Both the position numbers and the translations under genes were made by a program. The notes beneath the pieces were generated by a model. The model did not search any database and was not told where the DNA came from. It saw only the letters and a program-made list of their open reading frames with translations. Below, piece after piece: positions 1 to 6,026 of a stretch of 11,425 nt of DNA (position 1 is its first letter; every line of letters starts with the position of its first letter). Source of the stretch: SFEB01 sp964612455 (GTDB lineage: Bacteria > Bacillota > Clostridia > Christensenellales > CAG-314). The DNA is taken from positions 1-11,425 of the forward strand of contig CAZTCB010000035.1 of NCBI GenBank assembly GCA_964612455.1. The letters are read 5' to 3'.

Positions 1-27
1 AATTCCAATATATTTAATTTGATTTTT

Positions 28-52
28 TGTCTAAACTTTTGGGTTCACATCA
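28..52. repeat. possible IS-end-like sequence downstream of lysS
   Basis: The plus strand here reads TGTCTAAACTTTTGGG followed by TTCACATCA. It closely resembles the right half of the palindrome at 9566-9590 (TGTCTAACTTTTGGGGTGCA...). From memory, both resemble terminal repeats of IS3-family (IS150-type) elements in Firmicutes, which often carry CCCAAAAGTTAGACA. No transposase lies in the window and the sequence to the left is missing, so this is only a hint. The flanks GATTTTTTG (21-29) and CAAAAAGTC (51-59) could also pair as an imperfect hairpin. I see no clear terminator for lysS in 1-128. Confidence 0.25.
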
Positions 53-128
53 AAAAGTCGGACTCGCTTTATATTGATATATCCTGACAACGTTTTATTT
101 GTCACATGCAAAAAACGTAATATCTCTA

Positions 129-1655
129 CTATTTCTTTATCGGTTTCATCGTCGGGAAAAGCAACACGTCGCGGATAGAGTAACTGTTGGTAAACAACAT
201 TATCATACGATCGATACCGATGCCTATACCGCCCGTCGGGGGCAATCCGTACTCCAATGCGGTCACGTAGTCCTCGTCCATCATCTGCGCTTCGTCGTCG
301 CCGCTATCCCTTTGTTTGACCTGCTCCGCAAAACGATTGTACTGATCGATAGGATCGTTCAACTCGCTGAAAGCATTGCCCATTTCTCTCGCGTAAATAA
401 AAAACTCAAATCTCTCGGTCATACGCGGATCGCTCGCCTTGCGTTTAGCCAACGGACTTACTTCTATCGGATAGTCGTAAACAAAGGTCGGCTGAATGAG
501 TTTTTCTTCGACTTTCTGGTCAAATACTTCGTACAAACAATAGCCCCACGTTTGTTTTGACTTAGGCATCTCTATACCGAGATTTTTTACGACCTCGAGC
601 GCCTCTTCGTCCGACTTGATTTCGTTAAAATCGACGCCCACGTACTTTTTGACGGCGTCTATCATGCTTATTCTCGTCCAGTTATCGAGGTCGATTACGA
701 CTTCGTTGTACGGCAACAAGCGCGTACCGAGCACCTTGTCGGCGCAATAGCAAAACATGTTTTGCGCAATCTCCATCATGTGCTCGAGGTTGGTATACGC
801 TTCGTACAACTCTATGGTGGTAAACTCGGGATTGTGCCTTATATCCATTCCCTCGTTGCGGAACATTCTGCCCATTTCGTAGACCTTTTCAAATCCGCCG
901 ACTACGAGACGTTTTAAATACAACTCCGTCGCAATACGCAAATACATATCGATGTTGAGCGTGTTGTGGTGAGTAATAAACGGACGCGCGGTAGCACCGC
1001 CCGCAATGGTATTGAGCACAGGCGTCTCGACTTCGAGAAAGCCGAGATTGTCGAGATACTCTCTGATTGCGCTCACTACCTTGCTCCTGATGACAAAAGT
1101 CTTTTTTACTTCCGGATTGGCAATCAGGTCTACGTAACGCTGGCGATACCGCGTGTCGGTATCCTTAAACCCGTGAAATTTTTCCGGCAGCGGACGCAAA
1201 GACTTTGACAACAACGTAACCGACGCCGCGCGTACGGAAGTCTCTCCGGTATGCGTAACGAAAACGCAACCTTTAACACCGACGATATCTCCGATATCCA
1301 TGTTTTTAAAGTCCGCGTAGGCTTCTTCGCCGACCTCGTCCTTTTTCACGTAAATCTGAATCTGTCCTTCGCCGTCGAGAATATGGCAAAAAGACGCTTT
1401 ACCCATGATACGGCGGCTGACGATACGACCTGCTATCGATACCTCTTTGTCAACGAGGTTTTCCGCGTCTTTCAATATCGATGCGGAGTCGTGCGTACGG
1501 TCGTAACGCGTGATTTCAAACGGATTTTTACCCGCAGCCACGAGTGCGGCGAGCTTGTCCCTGCGAACCTGCAATATCTCTGCAAGTTCCGCCTCTTGTC
1601 CGACGTCGGTTGTATCGACGTTGACGTTTTGTTGCTTGTTGATATTATCTGACAT
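129..1655 (-). CDS. lysS: lysyl-tRNA synthetase, class II
   Basis: This enzyme attaches lysine to tRNA-Lys in the cytoplasm, using ATP through a lysyl-adenylate. At 508 residues it has the usual length for the bacterial class II enzyme. Residues about 70-150 form the N-terminal OB-fold anticodon-binding domain (SIAGRIVSRRIMGKASFCHI). Class II motif 1 lies near 194-215. Motif 2 is near 265-287, with FRNEGMDIRHNPEFT. Motif 3 is near 470-483, with GLPPTGGIGIGIDR. The first 25 residues form a polar, poorly conserved extension. The ATG at 1655 follows GGAAGGAAAAA, an adequate ribosome binding site. The start lies 22 bases after the greA stop, so greA and lysS are probably one transcript from the promoter at 2230-2258. 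Nothing appears truncated or frameshifted. Confidence 0.98.
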   Translation of the reverse strand: MSDNINKQQNVNVDTTDVGQEAELAEILQVRRDKLAALVAAGKNPFEITRYDRTHDSASILKDAENLVDKEVSIAGRIVSRRIMGKASFCHILDGEGQIQIYVKKDEVGEEAYADFKNMDIGDIVGVKGCVFVTHTGETSVRAASVTLLSKSLRPLPEKFHGFKDTDTRYRQRYVDLIANPEVKKTFVIRSKVVSAIREYLDNLGFLEVETPVLNTIAGGATARPFITHHNTLNIDMYLRIATELYLKRLVVGGFEKVYEMGRMFRNEGMDIRHNPEFTTIELYEAYTNLEHMMEIAQNMFCYCADKVLGTRLLPYNEVVIDLDNWTRISMIDAVKKYVGVDFNEIKSDEEALEVVKNLGIEMPKSKQTWGYCLYEVFDQKVEEKLIQPTFVYDYPIEVSPLAKRKASDPRMTERFEFFIYAREMGNAFSELNDPIDQYNRFAEQVKQRDSGDDEAQMMDEDYVTALEYGLPPTGGIGIGIDRMIMLFTNSYSIRDVLLFPTMKPIKK

Positions 1656-1677
1656 TTTTTCCTTCCCGTGACTTTAT

Positions 1678-2151
1678 TTATTTTATTTCCGACAGAGTAT
1701 ATGCGACCTTTTTGCCGTTGGGCAACGATACGTTAAAGGCGTCGCCCTGTTTTTTACCCATTGCCGCCGAACCTATCGGAGACTCGTTGCTGATACGCGC
1801 AGGCTCCGCGTAAGGGTCCGACTCGGTAGTACCTACTATCTGGTAAACCTTTTTATTTCCGCCGGCGTCGACGACTACAATCGTACTGCCGAGTTTGACC
1901 TCGTGGTGACGCGCGCCGTCCTCGATAATGATGGCATTTTTCAGTTTTGCTTCTATTTCGATTATTTCGCCTTCTATCTGGGACTGCTCTGCTTTAGCCG
2001 CATCGTACTCCGCGTTTTCGGACAAATCGCCGAAATCGCGCGCAACCTTGATTTTTTCGGTAACGTCTGCACGACTTACGGTTTTAAGGTGCTTTAACCT
2101 TTCTTCGAGTTCTTTTTTGCCTTCGGCGGTCAAATAGACTTCTTCTGCCAT
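1678..2151 (-). CDS. greA: transcription elongation factor GreA
   Basis: GreA enters the secondary channel of backtracked RNA polymerase and stimulates cleavage of the nascent RNA, rescuing stalled complexes. The product has 157 residues, typical for the family. Residues 1-75 form the N-terminal coiled-coil hairpin. Its tip carries ARDFGDLSENAEYDAA, including the conserved acidic residues Asp42 and Glu45 that help coordinate the catalytic magnesium. Residues about 82-157 form the FKBP-like C-terminal domain, with the family motif SPIGSAAMGKKQGD. The frame is open for 44 codons further upstream, but the ATG at 2151 is preferred. It follows TTAGGAGAAAGAAT, a strong ribosome binding site, and the protein then begins with the family-typical MAEEVYLTAEG. 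lysS follows after 22 bases. Confidence 0.98.
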   Translation of the reverse strand: MAEEVYLTAEGKKELEERLKHLKTVSRADVTEKIKVARDFGDLSENAEYDAAKAEQSQIEGEIIEIEAKLKNAIIIEDGARHHEVKLGSTIVVVDAGGNKKVYQIVGTTESDPYAEPARISNESPIGSAAMGKKQGDAFNVSLPNGKKVAYTLSEIK

Positions 2152-2191
2152 ATTCTTTCTCCTAAAATAAAATAACGTTAATATTAAAATT

Positions 2192-2219
2192 AAATTCACC
2201 CGCCAAACCGAGTGAATTT
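2192..2219 (-). promoter_or_regulatory. hairpin in the greA leader
   Basis: AAATTCAC and GTGAATTT form an 8-bp perfect inverted repeat around a 12-base loop. It sits just downstream of the predicted greA start site (about 2223) and about 40 bases before the greA start codon. On the minus strand it is followed by a T-rich run (TTTAATTTTAATATT), so it could act as a weak attenuator. The inverted repeat is seen directly; the regulatory role is inference. Confidence 0.45.
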
Positions 2220-2229
2220 TTATTAAGGT

Positions 2230-2258
2230 ATTGTAACACAACGCACGCGTCGAGTCAA
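2230..2258 (-). promoter_or_regulatory. sigma-A-type promoter of greA-lysS
   Basis: On the minus strand, TTGACT (2258-2253) is separated by 17 bases from TACAAT (2235-2230). This is close to the vegetative consensus at ideal spacing. The predicted start near 2223 gives a leader of about 70 bases before greA. The promoter lies between the DUF362 stop and greA, so greA-lysS need not depend on readthrough. Confidence 0.75.
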
Positions 2259-2295
2259 GCGATTGACCGCAAATAACGAGCACAAATACGTGTAT

Positions 2296-3513
2296 TTACG
2301 GCTTTTTAGTCGTTTTTTTATTCTTTTCGGTTTTCTTTTTATCCCCGTAACTGAGCGCGCATATCACGCGGTACAAAAGCGGCTTTTTCAGCCTTACCGC
2401 GTCGTGCGGACAAAGCTCCTGACAACAATTGCACCTGATGCAGTCTTTTTTACGGATTTTTGCCTTTTTCGGGGCGTTTTTCCCCACCATGTCTATCGCT
2501 TTGCGTGGGCAATGCGCGAAACATCTCCCGCAACCCTTGCATTTTTTCGTATCTATCACGGGACGTCGGGTTACCCAATTTTTTCGCAAAAAACGCTTTA
2601 AAAAGCCCTTTTTCGTAAAATCGCCGTCCACCACCCTGACCGTTTTAAAATCGGGTATACGTTGCGCGCTTAACCCGTCCAAATCGATACCCGTTTCCCT
2701 CAAATCACTCGGCAACAGTCCCCTCTCGCATGCTTTTTTTACGAGAGGCATGTCCAAGGGGTCGGCAAACAGACTCACTGCCGCCACGTCGACGAAATAC
2801 GGATTTGTCCCGGCAAAAATCTTTCCGATAAACCTCGGCGTACCGTTGGTCGGCCCGTCTCCCTCCATACCCTTTACTGCGTCGATAAAGTGAAGTGCGA
2901 TTTTTTCGCTCGCAAACCGCTCTATATCGATGAGGCAATCGCAAAATACGGATAACGTCGGATAAAGGCTGTGCGTCTGCGCTTTAACCAGCCCCGGTAT
3001 AAGCCCGTAAAGGTTTTTAACAGCACCCGTGTACCCCGTAAAACTATGAGTTTTGAGTTTACCAACGTTTATTACGACGTCGGCATCGTTAAACTCGTCG
3101 ATAATATCGAGACACCGCACCACTTTGCCGTCGATTTTTTTATTGGTACTGCCAAAGTCGTCGATTAACACCGCGCCGCTTTCGGCACAGGCGTCCGTCA
3201 TTCCGCAGGTTTTAAAAGTAGCGTTCATGACCGCCGCGTTAAACGCAGAGCCGCTGCTGTCGCCCACTCTGACCTCGGCACCCGTTTCTTTGATTAAAAT
3301 CTCGGATATCGCCTCAACCACACTCGGATGCGTCGTACCGCATTTGTCGGGCGTCATTTCGCGGACGAGATTGACCTTTAAAAAAACCCTCTTGTTTCTT
3401 CCGACGACGTTTTCCGCGCCGCCGAGCGAATCAAAAAGGTATTTTACTGATTTAAATACCGTTTCTTTCTCGTAATCGGCAGTGTCCGCCCAAAAAACTT
3501 TTTCCTGTTTCAT
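2296..3513 (-). CDS. DUF362 protein with C-terminal 2x[4Fe-4S] ferredoxin domain
   Basis: The 405-residue protein consists of a DUF362 domain (about residues 1-310) and a bacterial ferredoxin domain. The DUF362 part shows VFLKVNLVREMTPDKCGTTH, VRVGDSSGS and VINVGKLKTHSFTGYTGAVKN. The ferredoxin part has CKGCGRCFAHCP (about 325-336) and CIRCNCCQELCP (about 358-369), each with the CxxCxxCxxxCP pattern that binds a 4Fe-4S cluster. Members of this family are widespread in anaerobes, and their reaction is not established. A cytoplasmic redox role is the reasonable inference. No signal peptide is seen, and the tail is lysine-rich. The frame is open upstream to 3789, but that extension runs over the divergent gene and looks non-native. 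The ATG at 3513 (MKQEKVFWAD) fits best. It has no ribosome binding site and lies 7 bases after a -10-like hexamer. The greA promoter follows the stop, and no clear terminator separates them. Confidence 0.9.
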   Translation of the reverse strand: MKQEKVFWADTADYEKETVFKSVKYLFDSLGGAENVVGRNKRVFLKVNLVREMTPDKCGTTHPSVVEAISEILIKETGAEVRVGDSSGSAFNAAVMNATFKTCGMTDACAESGAVLIDDFGSTNKKIDGKVVRCLDIIDEFNDADVVINVGKLKTHSFTGYTGAVKNLYGLIPGLVKAQTHSLYPTLSVFCDCLIDIERFASEKIALHFIDAVKGMEGDGPTNGTPRFIGKIFAGTNPYFVDVAAVSLFADPLDMPLVKKACERGLLPSDLRETGIDLDGLSAQRIPDFKTVRVVDGDFTKKGFLKRFLRKNWVTRRPVIDTKKCKGCGRCFAHCPRKAIDMVGKNAPKKAKIRKKDCIRCNCCQELCPHDAVRLKKPLLYRVICALSYGDKKKTEKNKKTTKKP

Positions 3514-3520
3514 ATCCGAT

Positions 3521-3549
3521 ATTTTAGCAACAAAAGATAAAAAAAGCAA
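3521..3549 (-). promoter_or_regulatory. promoter of the DUF362 gene, possibly leaderless
   Basis: On the minus strand, TTGCTT (3549-3544) is separated by 17 bases from TAAAAT (3526-3521). The ATG at 3513 begins 7 bases after the -10 hexamer, about where transcription would start. The seven bases between contain no Shine-Dalgarno sequence. The hexamers are only moderate matches in an AT-rich context. Confidence 0.5.
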
Positions 3550-3567
3550 TTCTTTTAAATCAACCGC

Positions 3568-3595
3568 TTGTCTTTTTTTTAAAACGGAGTATAAT
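3568..3595 (+). promoter_or_regulatory. promoter of the 85-residue gene, possibly leaderless
   Basis: TTGTCT (3568-3573) is separated by 16 bases from a perfect TATAAT (3590-3595). Only six bases (AACGGT) lie between the -10 box and the ATG at 3602, so the transcript would begin at or next to the start codon. GGAG at 3586-3589 overlaps the promoter and is 12 bases from the ATG, too far for a good ribosome binding site. Confidence 0.55.
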
Positions 3596-3601
3596 AACGG
3601 T

Positions 3602-3859
3602 ATGAAACTTTGGGTACGAGCATTCAGGCATGAAAAGATAATTTTAAACGAAATGATAGTCGACGGCACACCGTTGTCCGTCGAGAGTTTAAATGCGGCG
3701 TTGAGGGACGTTTGCGACAAAAAAGATTTACCAAGCCCCTTGATAACCGAAACAAACCTCTTAAACCTTATCAAATTTAACCATACCAAATTTAAACAAG
3801 CCGATTTTTTAGAAAAAATAAACTTCGATTATCTCGAAATCGGCAACGTTCCTAAATAA
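3602..3859 (+). CDS. small conserved hypothetical protein, 85 residues
   Basis: The function is unknown. From memory, the protein resembles a small family of about 80 residues common in Clostridia. Members begin MKLW, carry a mid-region like ALxxxCxxxDLPxP, and end with a pattern like FxHTxFxxxDFxExxxFDxLEI. Here these appear as MKLWVRAF, ALRDVCDKKDLPSP and FNHTKFKQADFLEKINFDYLEI. The charged, compact sequence has no signal peptide or membrane segment and is probably cytoplasmic. The frame is open upstream from 3482, but the family-like start at 3602 and the promoter position favour this ATG. The gene is divergent from the DUF362 gene with 88 bases between start codons and is followed directly by a strong terminator, so it is probably monocistronic. 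Confidence 0.8.
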   Translation: MKLWVRAFRHEKIILNEMIVDGTPLSVESLNAALRDVCDKKDLPSPLITETNLLNLIKFNHTKFKQADFLEKINFDYLEIGNVPK

Positions 3860-3906
3860 AAACCGTCGGTATACTCGTTAAACAAAGTATACAAGACGGT
3901 TTTTAT
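3858..3906. terminator. bidirectional intrinsic terminator
   Basis: An outer stem pairs AAAACCGTC (ending at 3867) with GACGGTTTTT (3895-3904). An inner stem pairs TATACT (3870-3875) with AGTATA (3886-3891). T-runs follow the hairpin on both strands. It begins at the stop codon of the 85-residue gene and also faces the end of the lipoprotein gene (stop at 3984), so it can serve both convergent genes. Confidence 0.85.
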
Positions 3907-3983
3907 TATATCCGTTATTTTTATCCGTTATTTTGATTAAAAGGCGGCGGTTTTTATTATCTCAACGCCTCACCCGCTTGCAC

Positions 3984-5777
3984 TCAGCCCGTCACCCTTA
4001 CTCTCTCGTATCTGACGATATCTCCGCTGACCGTGTCGATAGTGACGAGATATCTGTACGCCCCGTCGTAAAAATCCATATAGTAGGTAGCATTGTCTAT
4101 CCCGTCCGCCGGAAAATAGCAACTATCCACCTTTACCGACGACATATCCTCCTTGCCTAAAAAGTTTCCGACGGTCGTCAACGTCTGCGCGTAATCGAAA
4201 TCGTCGAGGATGCCGACGTTTTCCGAAGAGGACTTTATTATTTCGCCGTCGAGCGCGTTTATTACGTAACTATAACTTATATCCGAATAAATAAATGAAA
4301 TTTTATAAAGCGCCATGCCGTTTTCTCTGGTAAAGCGAGTTTTAAGATTTAATAAATCCCCGTCCGAAAGAGTAGTACCCGCGCCCGCCTCGTCGTAAGC
4401 TATTTCCTTTGCGGCAGACAAAGAGATATACTCCGACTCCTCGTCGTCGTCAATCGTCACGCCGTCCGTCACGTAACCGAGAATTTTTCCGTTGCTCTTT
4501 ACCGTGACCTGATGAAACTTTCCCGACGAAAAAAACGAAACTTCGTACACCCAGCCGCCGTCGTAAAGCACCTCGGTCAACGTCCGCTTAACCTTGACGT
4601 CGTTGACGCCCGCCCTGACAAAAGCGGTACTCACCGCAGTGTCGGCACTCACCATACCGATATCGGTCACCTCCGACGAATAATCGGCAGAATACCCGTC
4701 CATACTCACGATTGCTCCCGTGACGGCGTCGACAACGTAAGCAAACCGAGAATAAGCCGTCTTTAAGTTGACGCAATAACTCCACCCGTCGTCAACTTTA
4801 TCCAACCTGACATAAAAAGCCGTCAATCGCGAGTTGCTTACCCGTGCGTCGTCGCATGCCGCTTTAAACGCGTCTTCGTACAAAATCAACGTACCGACGG
4901 GAGCGACGTAACCCTCCGCAGAACTGTGAATATACTTTTTGCCCGAGACGACTTCTTCACTGCATGCGTCTACGACGTATTCGTAATAATCGTTATCGCA
5001 ATGAAGTTTCACGTTCCAGACTTCTTTACCCGAATAAAAATCGCGATAAAACTCGTCGACGGTGAGATTTGCAACGACGGCGTCCGACTCCAGCTTGTTC
5101 AACACCGCCTTGGCTGCCGATATTTTAGAACAGGCGTCGTTGGTCACAAATTCCGCCACAAACATATCCGACTGAAAATCGTACGCGTCGTCGGCAAAGT
5201 CGGCAAACGTTTCCACCGAGCCTTCGGCAACAACGTCAAAAAGCGACTCCGTACCGACGGCGGTATAATGTTTTTTATACAAATCGTACAAACCGAAATC
5301 CACGCCCGCGTCGCATGCGGCGACAATCTCGTCGTCCGTCAGATACGCAACGCAAAAGTACGGTTTCGTCGATATTTCGTCGGCGCAGGCAAATTCGACG
5401 AAATAAGCGCTTGCTTTGCCAAAAACCTTTAACGCGACAAAATTGTCGCTCGACGAAATCAACACGTCTTTAAGCGAAAGAAAATCGCCTTTTTCGGACG
5501 CGTCTGTCAACAAATCGTTAAATACCTTTAATACGTCTTTTCCTACTACGTCCGTCGAAACCGAGCCTTCGCCCAAATAGCGATAAGAAACAACCTTGCC
5601 CGAAGAATCGTATTCGTACACATGTCCGCCTCCGACGCCTATGGACAAAAAGTTTCTCGTCGAGTATCTCTTCTGCTCGACAGGATCGGGAGGAACGTTC
5701 GGATTTTTCACGCAACCGACCGCCACGCAGACAAACACGACCAACATTATAAAAAACACTATCGCCTTTCGTTTCAT
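3984..5777 (-). CDS. lipoprotein with RsgI-like segment and about five PepSY-like repeats
   Basis: The 597-residue protein has a lipoprotein signal: basic MKRK, a hydrophobic stretch, and a lipobox AVGC with Cys22, so it should be anchored outside the membrane. Residues about 42-110 resemble the middle domain of anti-sigma factor RsgI: an initial beta-strand pair (GHVYEYDSSGKVVSYRYLGE), then a helix (GKDVLKVFNDLLTDASEKGDF), then DVLISSS. The usual DINPS-type motif is replaced by SIGVGGG. Five PepSY-like units follow at about 218-279, 299-361, 378-441, 452-518 and 527-593. Each has a helix followed by a strand pair ending in patterns such as YVVDAVTGAIVS or YVINALDGEII. PepSY domains often act as protease inhibitors or extracellular sensors. 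No sigI, protease or kinase gene is adjacent, so the role here is unknown. The ATG at 5777 follows AGAGGTAGGT, a good ribosome binding site. I see no convincing promoter. Confidence 0.85.
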   Translation of the reverse strand: MKRKAIVFFIMLVVFVCVAVGCVKNPNVPPDPVEQKRYSTRNFLSIGVGGGHVYEYDSSGKVVSYRYLGEGSVSTDVVGKDVLKVFNDLLTDASEKGDFLSLKDVLISSSDNFVALKVFGKASAYFVEFACADEISTKPYFCVAYLTDDEIVAACDAGVDFGLYDLYKKHYTAVGTESLFDVVAEGSVETFADFADDAYDFQSDMFVAEFVTNDACSKISAAKAVLNKLESDAVVANLTVDEFYRDFYSGKEVWNVKLHCDNDYYEYVVDACSEEVVSGKKYIHSSAEGYVAPVGTLILYEDAFKAACDDARVSNSRLTAFYVRLDKVDDGWSYCVNLKTAYSRFAYVVDAVTGAIVSMDGYSADYSSEVTDIGMVSADTAVSTAFVRAGVNDVKVKRTLTEVLYDGGWVYEVSFFSSGKFHQVTVKSNGKILGYVTDGVTIDDDEESEYISLSAAKEIAYDEAGAGTTLSDGDLLNLKTRFTRENGMALYKISFIYSDISYSYVINALDGEIIKSSSENVGILDDFDYAQTLTTVGNFLGKEDMSSVKVDSCYFPADGIDNATYYMDFYDGAYRYLVTIDTVSGDIVRYERVRVTG

Positions 5778-5790
5778 ACCTACCTCTTTA

Positions 5791-5811
5791 CTTTTACCGC
5801 GGATTACGTAC
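5791..5811. repeat. imperfect direct repeat, copy 1, upstream of the lipoprotein gene
   Basis: On the minus strand this reads GTAATCCGCGGTAAAAG with GTAC before it. It matches copy 2 (5853-5873) at 17 of 21 positions, 62 bases away. It lies 14 bases before the lipoprotein start codon. It could be an operator pair or a small duplication. Confidence 0.4.
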
Positions 5812-5852
5812 CAATCCTGCCGGGTAAAAATTTTTTCGTTTAGTTTTTTTTG

Positions 5853-5873
5853 CTTTTACTACGGATTACGCGC
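5853..5873. repeat. imperfect direct repeat, copy 2, upstream of the lipoprotein gene
   Basis: On the minus strand this reads GTAATCCGTAGTAAAAG with GCGC before it. It pairs with copy 1 at 5791-5811 in the same orientation. The copy lies between the terminator at 5876-5912 and the lipoprotein gene, where a promoter region would be expected. Confidence 0.4.
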
Positions 5874-5875
5874 TA

Positions 5876-5912
5876 CAAAAAGAGTTTTTGAGTGTTAATC
5901 AAAAACTTTTTC
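5876..5912. terminator. intrinsic terminator downstream of fakA
   Basis: AGTTTTTGA (5883-5891) and TCAAAAACT (5899-5907) form a 9-bp perfect stem with a 7-base loop. On the minus strand a CTCTTTTTG run follows. On the plus strand a TTTT run also follows. It lies about 115 bases after the fakA stop and before the lipoprotein gene. A weaker related hairpin (GTTTTTG / CAAAAC, 6005-6025) sits right at the fakA stop. The stems are AT-rich, so strength is uncertain. Confidence 0.65.
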
Positions 5913-6026
5913 GTCTGTTTTTTCTCCCTATATACATGACAATTCAGAACGACGAAATAGGTGAACTCCCGTCAAAAAGATTACGAAACTTTTTTCACGA
6001 TAAAGTTTTTGAGCAACACCAAAACG

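Noticed and set aside
1..128. Terminator for lysS
   Set aside because: Only weak AT-rich pairings are visible (21-29 with 51-59, and a 5-bp TGACA/TGTCA match). None is a convincing intrinsic terminator.
129..1652. Plus-strand frames opposite lysS (99-560, 966-1208, 1251-1652)
   Set aside because: These are shadows of a full-length lysS with all class II motifs.
2152..2283. 44-codon N-terminal extension of GreA
   Set aside because: It covers the greA promoter and leader. The start at 2151 has a strong ribosome binding site and the family-typical N-terminus.
3514..3789. N-terminal extension of the DUF362 frame
   Set aside because: The 92 extra codons overlap the divergent small gene and its promoter, and the added sequence does not resemble the family.
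4926..5432. Plus-strand open frame of 168 codons opposite the lipoprotein gene
   Set aside because: No ribosome binding site or recognisable motif. The lipoprotein frame has a signal peptide and repeats.
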